Of a stretch of 64,000 bases of DNA, positions 18,373 through 27,223 are shown in pieces (the first letter of the stretch is position 1; each line of letters starts with the position of its first letter). Origin of the DNA: Myroides odoratimimus (lineage in GTDB: Bacteria > Bacteroidota > Bacteroidia > Flavobacteriales > Flavobacteriaceae); NCBI RefSeq assembly GCF_001485415.1, contig NZ_BCMQ01000014.1, positions 1 to 64,000 of the forward strand, in the 5' to 3' direction. Made by a program: the position numbers and the translations under genes. A model generated the notes under the pieces. That model was not told where the DNA came from. It was given only the letters and a program-made list of their open reading frames with translations, and made no database searches.

Positions 18373-19392
18373 TTATTTAAAAGTACTAAAAACTTTTTCG
18401 TATAAATCTTGAACTAGTGACACTTTCTCTTTAAAACTATCATTTAATTTCTCTTTTGGTATTCTTAAAAACTCAACATCTGCTGAAGTAAATATAGCCT
18501 TTAAAGAATATAGAGCTGTAGAATAAAAAGAAGCTATTTTACTTGGAGTAATTCCATTCTTAAGCATATAAATCTCAATTATTGTCTCATGTTCGATAAT
18601 AGTAATATTAAACTTATTAATTATTTCTTCTAACTGATCTACATTCTCAAATCTATGAGGTAAATAGTATATTTTTAGTTTTTGCTCTCTTGAACTCAAA
18701 TGTGTAAAATACTTATCTAATAATTCTACATAGCACTTACCATTCAATATCACATTTGCTTTTACAATATTTGAACCAATAAAATAAAGAGAAAAATCGT
18801 CATTATTAGATAAGTATGTGCTTTTTTTATTTATATGATTTCTAACATAGTCAAGATTGTTACTAATAACATTGTCTCCTTTTAAATCAAAAATTGTAAA
18901 CCACTTAATAGTTAATTCCTTTTCCTTTCTTAATCTGTAAATAAAATCACTTACAAGACATTTTATACTGTCCTTAAATGTTGATACTGCACAAATCCTA
19001 TCTAAATTATTGTACTTTTCAAACAAATAAAGTGTAGCAGCTCCATCATCCAAATTAACTAAATAATTATATCTTATATTACATATAAACAATTTATTAA
19101 AAAATTCATCCAAATGCCCGATAAACAATTTATCTATCATCTTTGTACTTAATGATTTCAACAATCTTATTTTATTGAAAAACATCTTATAAGATTTATC
19201 TTGTTTTATAACTATTAGCTCATATTCACTATCAAATTCTTCTAACACATTTCTTAATAATAGATTCTGTTTGTTATTTAAACTTTCAAACAAAACCAAT
19301 ATATTATTCTCTTTAGTACATAATTTTTGCATTGCTTCCACTGCACATACTAATTGAAAAGGACTTGCAACTAAAAATAAATTATGAATCAT
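18373..19392 (-). CDS. Sialyltransferase-like protein (GT52 / alpha-2,8-polysialyltransferase type)
   Basis: 339 residues. The N-terminus NLFLVASPFQLVCAVEAMQKL fits the (C/S)xPxQL motif of GT52 and related bacterial sialyltransferases. YYLPHRFEN near residue 245 recalls the HP (YxPHp) motif, and IASFYSTALYSLKAIF near 285 is the SS/ST-containing CMP-binding motif seen in these families. Placed in an operon that makes CMP-activated legionaminic acid, it is the best candidate for the transferase that adds it. The family call comes from short motifs only. It overlaps the Wzy-like gene by 11 bp. Confidence 0.7.
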   Translation of the reverse strand: MIHNLFLVASPFQLVCAVEAMQKLCTKENNILVLFESLNNKQNLLLRNVLEEFDSEYELIVIKQDKSYKMFFNKIRLLKSLSTKMIDKLFIGHLDEFFNKLFICNIRYNYLVNLDDGAATLYLFEKYNNLDRICAVSTFKDSIKCLVSDFIYRLRKEKELTIKWFTIFDLKGDNVISNNLDYVRNHINKKSTYLSNNDDFSLYFIGSNIVKANVILNGKCYVELLDKYFTHLSSREQKLKIYYLPHRFENVDQLEEIINKFNITIIEHETIIEIYMLKNGITPSKIASFYSTALYSLKAIFTSADVEFLRIPKEKLNDSFKEKVSLVQDLYEKVFSTFK

Positions 19393-20398
19393 AAGATTTT
19401 CTTTTAGATAAATAAATACACATCAAAAAATAAACAGGAAATAAATATCTCGGAGCAAAAATTGGTGTAATTGAAAAAATTATTAAATATACAATTCCAA
19501 TAAAAACTAAGGAGTCATTTACTCTTGGTCTTTTTTTGAATACTTTATATAATAAAAGTAAATTAAAAACACATTGTAGTGTAACAAAAAAATTATTATA
19601 TAAATTCTTAAAATCAAAAATTTTTCCAATTCTAAAAATCAATCCTCCTAATAGATAAAAAGCTTTTGGAACAAAAACTATTAAATAACCTAAAAACTGA
19701 TTCTGAATTAAAATTAATGTAGTAAAAAGCCCTGAACCTTCACTAGTCGTTTCTGCACCTAACATAGCAACGTTATCAACATGCTCAAAAGACTTTAAAT
19801 TTAAAGGATAAAAAATAGATATACCAATAAGTAATAATAAAATTGTCTTCAATCTATAATTCTTATATGGATTTAATCTAGATACAGAAACAAAAGCTAT
19901 TAGAATAACTAGGCTCAACTGCCACCTCACAAACACAGAAATAATCATAGCATAAATAAAATACTTTATTTTAGACTTTTCCATATACAATAAAATAAAT
20001 GAAATAGACCATAATGAAAATATTTCTTTATTAATACCTATTATACTACCTAACATCAAAGGAGCGATTATAAGCATCATAAAAAGTTTAGCTTGATTTA
20101 AATTATAAGCTTTACTTAAATTTCTTATCGTTTGATATAACACTAATAGATTAATAAATAAAACTAAATAAAAATTACCAAATACACTTTTTAAAATTAA
20201 TAATGGTCCTACTAAATTTAAATTTACTTGTGCTACTTCATTAATTGTATATCCTGCATTATACAAGCGTACATATGTATTCGTATCTGCATAAAATTGA
20301 AAATCTACTGTCTCCTTTATTGCTTCTACTCCAACAAATGATAGAAATAAAAGACAAAATGCAAAATATAAAACAAATAAAAAATTAAAATGCCTCAT
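19382..20398 (-). CDS. Wzy-like O-antigen/capsule polymerase (EpsG type)
   Basis: 338 residues with nine to ten hydrophobic segments and a periplasmic loop around residues 28-50 (ETVDFQFYADTNTYVRLYN), the pattern of EpsG/Wzy polymerases. IIGINKEIFSLWSISFILLY and FVRWQLSLVILIAFV are family-like segments. It is the only polytopic protein of the locus besides Wzx and the initiating transferase, so polymerase is the natural role. Sequence conservation in Wzy proteins is too low for a firm symbol. Confidence 0.75.
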   Translation of the reverse strand: MRHFNFLFVLYFAFCLLFLSFVGVEAIKETVDFQFYADTNTYVRLYNAGYTINEVAQVNLNLVGPLLILKSVFGNFYLVLFINLLVLYQTIRNLSKAYNLNQAKLFMMLIIAPLMLGSIIGINKEIFSLWSISFILLYMEKSKIKYFIYAMIISVFVRWQLSLVILIAFVSVSRLNPYKNYRLKTILLLLIGISIFYPLNLKSFEHVDNVAMLGAETTSEGSGLFTTLILIQNQFLGYLIVFVPKAFYLLGGLIFRIGKIFDFKNLYNNFFVTLQCVFNLLLLYKVFKKRPRVNDSLVFIGIVYLIIFSITPIFAPRYLFPVYFLMCIYLSKRKSYDS

Positions 20399-21050
20399 TC
20401 TTATTATTTACTATAAAACAGCAGTACATCCAATCATCCTTAGTATCAATATCTATTGAACTCATTCTATCCATAATATACCCATATGTCTGTTCTGTAT
20501 AATATAAACCATTCTCAATCACCTTTTTTGATAATACATAAATAGCTCCATTAGGATAAAAAGTTTCTTTCGAAGCTAAACCTATATCTTCAACTATTCC
20601 TTCACTATTTATAAATTTATTCCATGATAAAGGATGATGTTCTTTCGTAAAAGAAATTACTGAGTCAGCACCTTTATTTTTATAAAGAGAGATAGCTTCT
20701 TCAATATGATTTTCATTTCGAAAAGGAGAAGTAGGTTGTAACAAGACACAAGAATCAATTGTAATATCATTTTCTATTTCAATCAATTTTACTATATACT
20801 TTATTACATCATTACTTGAAGCTGTATCATTAGATAATTCACTAGGTCTTAAACCAGGTACTATAGCACCATATCTTTCTGACACCTCTGCTATTTCTTT
20901 ATCATCAGTTGTAACTATTACTTTTGTAATATCCTTGCATTTAAGAGCTGCTTCAATTGTATAAACTATCAGAGGCTTTCCGTTTAATAATTTTATATTC
21001 TTTCCTGGCAATCTCTTCGATCCTCCTCTAGCTGGAATAATTGCTATCAT
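20385..21050 (-). CDS. legF: CMP-legionaminic acid synthetase
   Basis: 221 residues of the acylneuraminate cytidylyltransferase family. The CTP-binding P-loop-like motif IIPARGGSKRLPGKN starts at residue 4, LLQPTSPFRNENHIEEA is near 103 and DIDTKDDWMYC near the C-terminus. It activates the nonulosonic acid with CTP. With LegB/C/H/G/I and a PtmE homologue next to it, CMP-legionaminate rather than CMP-Neu5Ac is expected. The 3' end overlaps the start of the Wzy-like gene by 14 bp. Confidence 0.9.
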   Translation of the reverse strand: MIAIIPARGGSKRLPGKNIKLLNGKPLIVYTIEAALKCKDITKVIVTTDDKEIAEVSERYGAIVPGLRPSELSNDTASSNDVIKYIVKLIEIENDITIDSCVLLQPTSPFRNENHIEEAISLYKNKGADSVISFTKEHHPLSWNKFINSEGIVEDIGLASKETFYPNGAIYVLSKKVIENGLYYTEQTYGYIMDRMSSIDIDTKDDWMYCCFIVNNKNEAF

Positions 21051-21055
21051 TTCTA

Positions 21056-22108
21056 TTACAATTTTATATGTTTAATATCTTCTTGAGCTTTCTTAAAATC
21101 ATCATGTTTCCCTATATCTAACCAATAACCATTAATTGGATAAGTTACTAGTTTTAAATTCATCTCTAAGATCCGTTCCATTAAGTCAGTAATATCAAAG
21201 AATTCTCCACTTGGAATCATCTTTAACAATGACTTATTCAAAATATAAATACCTGCATTAGAATAATATGTATAACGAGGTTTTTCCTTTAAAGAATTAA
21301 CCTGATTATCGTTATTAACCTCTAAAACCGCATAAGGTACGTCTACATGGTAAGAAGTAGCCGCTACAGCCATATCGGCACCAGACTCTTTATACATTTT
21401 ATAAAAATCAGCAAAATCAATATTCGTCAATAAATCACTATTCATCACAATAATATCATCATGATGAAAATCATCCACTAATAAAATAGAACCAATAGTT
21501 CCTAATGGTTTATCTTCTTTCACATATTGAATAGAAACTCCTTTACTTAAGCCATCTCCAAAATAATCAATCAGTTGATCACCTAAATAATTTATACTTA
21601 AATTAATTGTTTTAATACCACAATTAATTAATCTATCGATATTATATTCTATAATAGGTTTTTCACCAACTTTTAATAAAGGTTTAGGCGTATTTTCAGT
21701 TAATGGGCGTAATCGCTTCCCTTCACCACCAGCCATTAACACTGCATCTGCAGGAATTAAAGTACTTGTAATATTAAAGTCTAAAATATCTATTATTTGT
21801 TTCTTTATATTCAGAATAGGAATTACTTTTAAATTTCTTTTACGATAACAATCAAAAGCATTTAAATCATACTTCCCAGTTTCAATATAAACTGGATTAG
21901 GTTGTATAAATTCAATAATAGAAGTATTAAAATCAAATCCTTTGATAAAACCTCTTCTTAAGTCTCCATCTGTCAAAGATCCTATTAACTTATTTTCTTC
22001 ATCTGTTACAAATAAAATTGAACTTGGTGCGTTAGCATCTAATTTCACCAAAGCTTCCCTAACTCCTTTATTTTTACAAATGGTATGTTTTTCTACTATA
22101 TTTTTCAT
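21056..22108 (-). CDS. ptmE: GlcN-1-phosphate guanylyltransferase with CBS pair (PtmE type)
   Basis: 350 residues. Residues about 1-115 form two CBS motifs (SSILFVTDEENKLIGSLTDGD, KVIPILNIKKQIIDI). From about 118 the nucleotidyltransferase domain begins with ADAVLMAGGEGKRLRPLTENTPKPLL, followed by NSDLLTNIDFADF and GYWLDIGKHDDF. This CBS-NTP-transferase fusion is the PtmE architecture that makes GDP-glucosamine (acetylated to GDP-GlcNAc) in the Campylobacter legionaminic acid pathway. Its presence indicates the GDP-linked route. It overlaps the legG start by 4 bp. Confidence 0.9.
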   Translation of the reverse strand: MKNIVEKHTICKNKGVREALVKLDANAPSSILFVTDEENKLIGSLTDGDLRRGFIKGFDFNTSIIEFIQPNPVYIETGKYDLNAFDCYRKRNLKVIPILNIKKQIIDILDFNITSTLIPADAVLMAGGEGKRLRPLTENTPKPLLKVGEKPIIEYNIDRLINCGIKTINLSINYLGDQLIDYFGDGLSKGVSIQYVKEDKPLGTIGSILLVDDFHHDDIIVMNSDLLTNIDFADFYKMYKESGADMAVAATSYHVDVPYAVLEVNNDNQVNSLKEKPRYTYYSNAGIYILNKSLLKMIPSGEFFDITDLMERILEMNLKLVTYPINGYWLDIGKHDDFKKAQEDIKHIKL

Positions 22109-23259
22109 GTGATATCATAAAATTGTTTTACTACCTTAAACTTATCTATACTTTCTAAAACTTCTATAATCTTTCTAACGGTACCACCATTGTAATATGG
22201 ATTAGATACTGTATCTAAAGCTCTCCTAAAATTACTTTCTTTTGTTTTAGCAATTGCCGTTGAGATAGATTCAACAGAATTATCTGAATTAATTATACTA
22301 TTGGCTTGTATCCTCCCTTTTTGACGGTCTCCTATATTAATAGTTGCTGTATGAAGAGATGGAGCTTCTAATATTCCTGAAGAACTATTACCTATAATAG
22401 CATCACATACTTTCACCAAAGATAAAAAACGTAGTGCTCCTAAACTGTGATAAGCAATGGCTTTCTCCTTATTTTTTGAAACATATTCATCAATCAAACT
22501 ATTGATGACACGTCCATCTGTATCTGCATTAGCCTTTGTAAATACATAAAAACTATCTTCTTCTTTATCTAGTGCTACTAACAGGTTTTTAAACTGTTCT
22601 TCTGAAGTTATATTACTTAACGTCTCTGGATGAAAAGTAACTTGATAATTAAACTTCTTGAACTTTATATCTAAACTCTTTTCAAGTTCTTCTTTAGTCA
22701 ATAAGAGTAAGTTATCAATATTATCTATTCCAATAGCTCCTACATTAAATACGCAATCCGGATGTTCTCCCATTTGAATAACTCTACTCCTATATTCTTC
22801 TGTTGAAGTAAAATGCAAATAACTCAACTTAGATATAGCATGGCGAATAGCATCATCATAAGCCCCTTCGGTAATTTCTCCTCCATGCAGATGAATAATA
22901 GGAACTTTAGCAATAACAGCTGCTGAAGCCATTGCCAACATCTCATAACGATCTCCAAGAATTACCACAGCATCTGATTTTAAGCGATTAAAAGCTTCAG
23001 CATAACCTATTAATCCCAACCCCATAGACTTAGTAATACCAACAGCAGTGTCAGAAGACAATAACATTTCTACTTCTTCATCTATAGTGTAGCCATCCTT
23101 AATGATGAATTCTTTTGTTAATCCAAATTCAGGTGATAAATGAGCTCCTGTCACCAATAGCTGTAATTGAAATTGAGGATGTTGATCTATTGCTTCTATT
23201 AATGGCCTTAATAATCCATATTCTGCACGTGTAGCAGTTGTCACACAAATCTTCTTCAT
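22105..23259 (-). CDS. legG: Hydrolysing NDP-sugar 2-epimerase (LegG)
   Basis: 384 residues of the NeuC/LegG branch of the UDP-GlcNAc 2-epimerase fold. The N-terminus ICVTTATRAEYGLLRPLIEA and VTGAHLSPEFGLT are the hallmark of hydrolysing enzymes, unlike the WecB-type gene at 12908. ILGDRYEMLAMASAAVIAKVPIIHLHGGEITEGAYDD and IIGNSSSGILEAPSLHTATINIGDRQKGR follow. It releases 2,4-diacetamido-2,4,6-trideoxymannose for LegI. The end overlaps ptmE by 4 bp. Confidence 0.93.
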   Translation of the reverse strand: MKKICVTTATRAEYGLLRPLIEAIDQHPQFQLQLLVTGAHLSPEFGLTKEFIIKDGYTIDEEVEMLLSSDTAVGITKSMGLGLIGYAEAFNRLKSDAVVILGDRYEMLAMASAAVIAKVPIIHLHGGEITEGAYDDAIRHAISKLSYLHFTSTEEYRSRVIQMGEHPDCVFNVGAIGIDNIDNLLLLTKEELEKSLDIKFKKFNYQVTFHPETLSNITSEEQFKNLLVALDKEEDSFYVFTKANADTDGRVINSLIDEYVSKNKEKAIAYHSLGALRFLSLVKVCDAIIGNSSSGILEAPSLHTATINIGDRQKGRIQANSIINSDNSVESISTAIAKTKESNFRRALDTVSNPYYNGGTVRKIIEVLESIDKFKVVKQFYDIT

Positions 23260-23260
23260 C

Positions 23261-24271
23261 TTACAGCTCTATTAAATCATCTTCCTTAAAATCTCTACTT
23301 GCTTTTGAGCCTATAACACTGTCCCATTTCATTGGTGATATACCTTTACCAGGCCTTTTTACAGTAATACTATCTTCTGTAAGAACTTCACCCATCACTA
23401 TATCTCTTTTGGCTACAATACTCTTTCTTGCTATAGCTATATTTTTTGCTTCTGAAGCACTCGGTACCTTTATCCCATCACCAGATACTGCTAGCTCTAT
23501 ATTACGAATAGCAGACACCATTGCTTTCAGTTCACTTGGTTCTAACGACGCAATATGATCTGGTCCTGGCATTGTCCTGTCTAATGTAAAATGTTTCTCT
23601 ATTACTGTAGCCCCTAAAGCTACTGCTGCAATAGGTACTTCTATTCCCATTGTATGGTCTGAATATCCTATAGCTACTCCTAGTTTATTCTTTATAGTAG
23701 CCATTGCTTTTAAATTCACATCTCTCATAGGAGTTGGATATTCTGTATTACAATGTAATATGGTTATTTTATCTTTTAAAATTCCTTCTGATACAAACAC
23801 ATTCATTGCATCTTCTACTTCCTCCAACGAACACATCCCTGTTGACAAAATAACTTCATCAAATAAAATAGCAGCTTTACGTAAATAAGGTAGATTAGTA
23901 ATTTCTCCAGAAGGTATTTTTACTAATGTTAAACCTATCTCTTTCAAATATTCTAAAGAGTCCAAATCAAAAGCAGTTGAAAAGAACTTTATACTCTTTT
24001 TATTACAATAGTCAATAATATGTTCATGATCCAATTTAGACAACTCCAGCTTTTTAAGCATGTCCAATTGTGAATCATCACCATCTTTTGTGTTTACTAT
24101 CTGATACTCTGCTTTCTTAGCTTTTTTAGAAACTAAAGCTTCTGCTTTAAATGTTTGAAATTTTATATAATCTACACCAGCTTCTACTGCCTTATCTATT
24201 AATAAAAAAGCATTCTTTAAATCACCATTGTGATTTACTCCTGCCTCAGCTATTATTATTGTCTTTTTCAT
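23261..24271 (-). CDS. legI: Legionaminic acid synthase
   Basis: 336 residues from the chosen ATG at 24269-24271 (MKKTIIIAEAGVNHNG); a start nine codons upstream would overlap legH. The TIM barrel opens with IIAEAGVNHNGDLKNA and carries IKFQTFKAE, VKIPSGEITNLPYL, STGMCSLEEVEDA, LHCNTEYPTP, GYSDHTMGIEVPIAAVALGA and EKHFTLD. An antifreeze-like SAF domain ends the protein (IVAKRDIVMGEVLTEDSI). It condenses the trideoxymannose derivative with phosphoenolpyruvate. NeuB (sialic acid) and PseI are the close alternatives; the context argues for LegI. Confidence 0.93.
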   Translation of the reverse strand: MKKTIIIAEAGVNHNGDLKNAFLLIDKAVEAGVDYIKFQTFKAEALVSKKAKKAEYQIVNTKDGDDSQLDMLKKLELSKLDHEHIIDYCNKKSIKFFSTAFDLDSLEYLKEIGLTLVKIPSGEITNLPYLRKAAILFDEVILSTGMCSLEEVEDAMNVFVSEGILKDKITILHCNTEYPTPMRDVNLKAMATIKNKLGVAIGYSDHTMGIEVPIAAVALGATVIEKHFTLDRTMPGPDHIASLEPSELKAMVSAIRNIELAVSGDGIKVPSASEAKNIAIARKSIVAKRDIVMGEVLTEDSITVKRPGKGISPMKWDSVIGSKASRDFKEDDLIEL

Positions 24272-24278
24272 TCTATTC

Positions 24279-24896
24279 TTATTTTGCAGGATTGCCATAT
24301 ACTACACTATTATCTGCAATATCTTTAACGATAACCGATCCCGCTCCTATCGTACAATTACTTCCTATTTTAATACCTTGTCTAACAACTGAATTAGCTC
24401 CTATAAGTGAATTTTCTCCAATGCTTACATTTCCTGCTAATACAGTCCCAGGAGCTATATGTACTCCCTTTGCCAAAACACATTCATGTTCAACAACTGC
24501 AGCAGAATTAATAATACACATCTCCCCTATCTTTGCGAATGCATTAATTATGGCACCTACATTAATAAAGCTTCCCACTCCAATCGTACTATATTGGCTA
24601 ACAATACTTTTAGGATGTATCACGGTTATTAAATTTTTATTTTTAGAAAGAATATAATCACCTACTTTTACTCGTAGTTTATTATCTCCTAAGCCCAAAG
24701 CAAAGTCACAATCTATACTCCAATCAAAACTATCACTTCCCTCATTACCTATATACTCAAGGTTGAAAGGATTAAATGATACTTCTGCATAATCACAATA
24801 AGACGTAATACTCTGCTCTCCTAATAATACAGCATCATATACTACATAACCATGACCTGAATACCCTACAAGTACAATGTCTTTCTTATCTTGCAC
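24279..24896 (-). CDS. legH: LegH-like N-acetyltransferase (PglD/NeuD family)
   Basis: 205 residues. The N-terminal domain carries LVGYSGHGYVVYDAV, the GxSGHG motif of NeuD/PglD proteins, and LGLGDNKLRVKVGDYI. Regular hexapeptide repeats follow from about residue 95 (VIHPKSIVSQYSTIGVGSFI, VEHECVLAKGVHIAPGTVLAG with the catalytic His) to the end GNPAK. It should acetylate the 4-amino group made by LegC. Its start overlaps the legC end by 11 bp, and legI begins 7 bp after its stop. Confidence 0.88.
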   Translation of the reverse strand: MQDKKDIVLVGYSGHGYVVYDAVLLGEQSITSYCDYAEVSFNPFNLEYIGNEGSDSFDWSIDCDFALGLGDNKLRVKVGDYILSKNKNLITVIHPKSIVSQYSTIGVGSFINVGAIINAFAKIGEMCIINSAAVVEHECVLAKGVHIAPGTVLAGNVSIGENSLIGANSVVRQGIKIGSNCTIGAGSVIVKDIADNSVVYGNPAK

Positions 24897-26028
24897 TACT
24901 TGGTATATTAACTATTCTCTCTTCTAAAAACTCTGCATTCACTTGAGCATCACGTTGACAATCTTTATACATAGGTAATCTGTACATTAATTGCCAAATA
25001 GGTCTAGTCATTACACCAGCCTCATTCGTTTCTTTTAAGAAAGCATCACGTTCTAATCTATTTTCTAACTCTACACACATTAACCAATAATTAGCTTGAG
25101 TATCTTTCGTTTCTTCTCTGAACTTAATCCCCTCTCCTTTAAAGAAATTGATGTATTCTTGAGCAATTAATCTCTTATCTGCTAATAACACATCTAATTG
25201 CTCTAATTGCCCGCAAGCTAATGCTGCATTAAGGTTTGGCATACGGTAATTATATCCCAATTCTTCATGGTAAAATTCATAAGCATGTGGTCTCTTTGCT
25301 GTAGTCGTAATAAATTTAGCACGAGTACCTATCTCTAAATCATTCGTAACGATGGTACCTCCACCTCCGCAAGTCACAGTCTTATTTCCATTAAAAGAAA
25401 ACGTTCCTAATAACCCAAAACTACCAGTATGTTTACCTTTATAGTAACTACCTAGTGACTCAGCTGCATCTTCTATAATTGGAATATTCCATTTTGAACA
25501 TACTGCAATCAATTCATCCAAATGCATTGGAAAACCAAAAGTATGCATTGGTACACAAGCAGCTAAACGCTTACCTGTTTTTTTATTAAAACATTGGTCA
25601 CCTCTAACTTCTCCAAACTCTTCTAAAAAAGCTTCTACAGCTTTAGGAGATAACCCCATTGTATCTAAATCAACATCAACAAAAATAGGCTTAGCACCTA
25701 TATAAGCTATTGCATTAGCTGTTGCTACAAAAGTTAACGCTTGAGTTATTACTTCATCACCATAAGCTACTCCTGCTAATTGCATAGCAATATGTAAAGA
25801 TGCTGTACCATTAACTACCGCAATTGCCTTCTTAGCTGTAGTAATATCCTGCATCATCACTTCAAATTTATCCACATAAGCCCCCACTGAAGACACAAAA
25901 GTAGAATCAATAGTATCTAATACATACTGCTTTTCATTTCCTCTAAAACGAGGTTCATGCAATGGAATGAATTTATCTGTTTTGTATATATCACGTACAA
26001 AATCAATGGTTTTATTAATGCTTTTCAT
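24886..26028 (-). CDS. legC: PLP-dependent aminotransferase (LegC)
   Basis: 380 residues of the DegT/DnrJ/EryC1 family. VVNGTASLHIAMQLAGV is the phosphate-binding stretch, IIEDAAESLGSYYKGKHTG holds the PLP-stacking Asp, and TFSFNGNKTVTCGGGG includes the PLP-binding Lys (near residue 220). The C-terminal YNYRMPNLNAALACGQLEQLD is family-typical. It transfers an amino group to C4 of the 4-keto sugar from LegB. The gene lies 4 bp after legB. Confidence 0.93.
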   Translation of the reverse strand: MKSINKTIDFVRDIYKTDKFIPLHEPRFRGNEKQYVLDTIDSTFVSSVGAYVDKFEVMMQDITTAKKAIAVVNGTASLHIAMQLAGVAYGDEVITQALTFVATANAIAYIGAKPIFVDVDLDTMGLSPKAVEAFLEEFGEVRGDQCFNKKTGKRLAACVPMHTFGFPMHLDELIAVCSKWNIPIIEDAAESLGSYYKGKHTGSFGLLGTFSFNGNKTVTCGGGGTIVTNDLEIGTRAKFITTTAKRPHAYEFYHEELGYNYRMPNLNAALACGQLEQLDVLLADKRLIAQEYINFFKGEGIKFREETKDTQANYWLMCVELENRLERDAFLKETNEAGVMTRPIWQLMYRLPMYKDCQRDAQVNAEFLEERIVNIPSSAR

Positions 26029-26032
26029 AATC

Positions 26033-27220
26033 TTACATTTTTGAATCTAAGTATTTACCTGTTTCTTTATGTCCAAAATTAGGAATCATTAAATGAAATA
26101 ACTCTACTATCTCATCTTTTGACCATTTCTTATTTATCTTTAACCCCTCAATCACTGAGGTAAAATGATTTAATTTTTCTTCCTCAAAAAGCAATTCATT
26201 CTTGATAACTCCTAAATTGACAAATCTTTCCATATCCAATACTTCGTTATCTGTAAAGAATTCTTCGAAATCCTTCTCTCCTGTCGTATCACTTTCAGTA
26301 AATAAACATGGCCACTTTCCTTCTTGTGGCAAAGTACGAACCAATTCTCTTGCTTCATCCTCTGTTTTGCACAAGTAAGGTTCGTACCCTAAGTCTTTAA
26401 GATACTTGACAGCTATCTCTGCAAATGTAATTAGATGTAAATGCTCACTTAATTTAGGGAAGAATATATCCCTATTCTCACCAAAGATACAAGACATTAA
26501 ACACAGTTCACCTGATTCTTTAGGTATTACAAAGTATCTTTTAATATCATTTGGAGCTACAATAGGCTGTTTCTTTTCTATTCGTTTATTAAACCCATGT
26601 AATAAAGACCCATCAGAAAAAGCAACATTTGCAAAACGTGCTGTCGATATATCTATTTGTGTACTCTTACGCATCAAGTACATTTCCATGATACGCTTTG
26701 ATGCTCCCATCATATTTACTGGATTAGCAGCCTTATCTGTAGAAACACAAAAATACTTCTTCACTCCTTTATTGATAGATTGTTGAATAGTCTTATCTGT
26801 ATTGAATACGTTTACATCAATCATTCTCATCAGTGTAAAAGGATCTTTCTCACTTCTCACATGCTTTAACGCAGATAAATTTAAGACATAGTCATACTGA
26901 CCATCTGCTTCAATAAAAGCATCATATTCAATAGATCCAATATCAAGAGCAAAAGTTTGGAAGTCACCATCTATATAACCAAAAGAACTACGTATATCTC
27001 TTACTAACTCAACCATATTATTTTCACTAATATCAACAACATGCAGTTTCTTTGGATTGCGTTTAAAAATCTCTTTCGTAACTGCTTGGCCTATTGACCC
27101 AGCACCACCTATAACTAAAAAACGTGATGATGAAACTATTCTTCTTAATTCAGAGTCATATTTATTAATATCATCTGTAAAAAGCTCTTTCTCTCTTCCT
27201 ATTAAACTTAATATATTCAT
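26033..27220 (-). CDS. legB: NDP-GlcNAc 4,6-dehydratase (LegB)
   Basis: 395 residues, longer than CapE/PseB enzymes because of a C-terminal extension typical of LegB. The Rossmann motif is VIGGAGSIGQAVTKEIF (about residue 35), followed by VVDISENNMVELVRDI. LSALKHVRSEKDPFT and STDKAANPVNMMGASKRIMEM are the dehydratase signatures with the Met-x-x-x-Lys pair. It starts the legionaminic acid pathway by making the 4-keto-6-deoxy intermediate. It lies 3 bp after the upstream dehydrogenase gene. Confidence 0.9.
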   Translation of the reverse strand: MNILSLIGREKELFTDDINKYDSELRRIVSSSRFLVIGGAGSIGQAVTKEIFKRNPKKLHVVDISENNMVELVRDIRSSFGYIDGDFQTFALDIGSIEYDAFIEADGQYDYVLNLSALKHVRSEKDPFTLMRMIDVNVFNTDKTIQQSINKGVKKYFCVSTDKAANPVNMMGASKRIMEMYLMRKSTQIDISTARFANVAFSDGSLLHGFNKRIEKKQPIVAPNDIKRYFVIPKESGELCLMSCIFGENRDIFFPKLSEHLHLITFAEIAVKYLKDLGYEPYLCKTEDEARELVRTLPQEGKWPCLFTESDTTGEKDFEEFFTDNEVLDMERFVNLGVIKNELLFEEEKLNHFTSVIEGLKINKKWSKDEIVELFHLMIPNFGHKETGKYLDSKM

Positions 27221-27223
27221 ATC

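Noticed and set aside
22105..24271. Sialic acid (Neu5Ac) rather than legionaminic acid synthesis
   Set aside because: LegB, LegC, LegH and PtmE homologues, not needed for Neu5Ac, lie in the same overlapping gene set.
23238..24657. Long plus-strand open frames opposite legI, legH and legC
   Set aside because: The minus-strand frames have full family motifs and tight operon overlaps; the plus frames have none.
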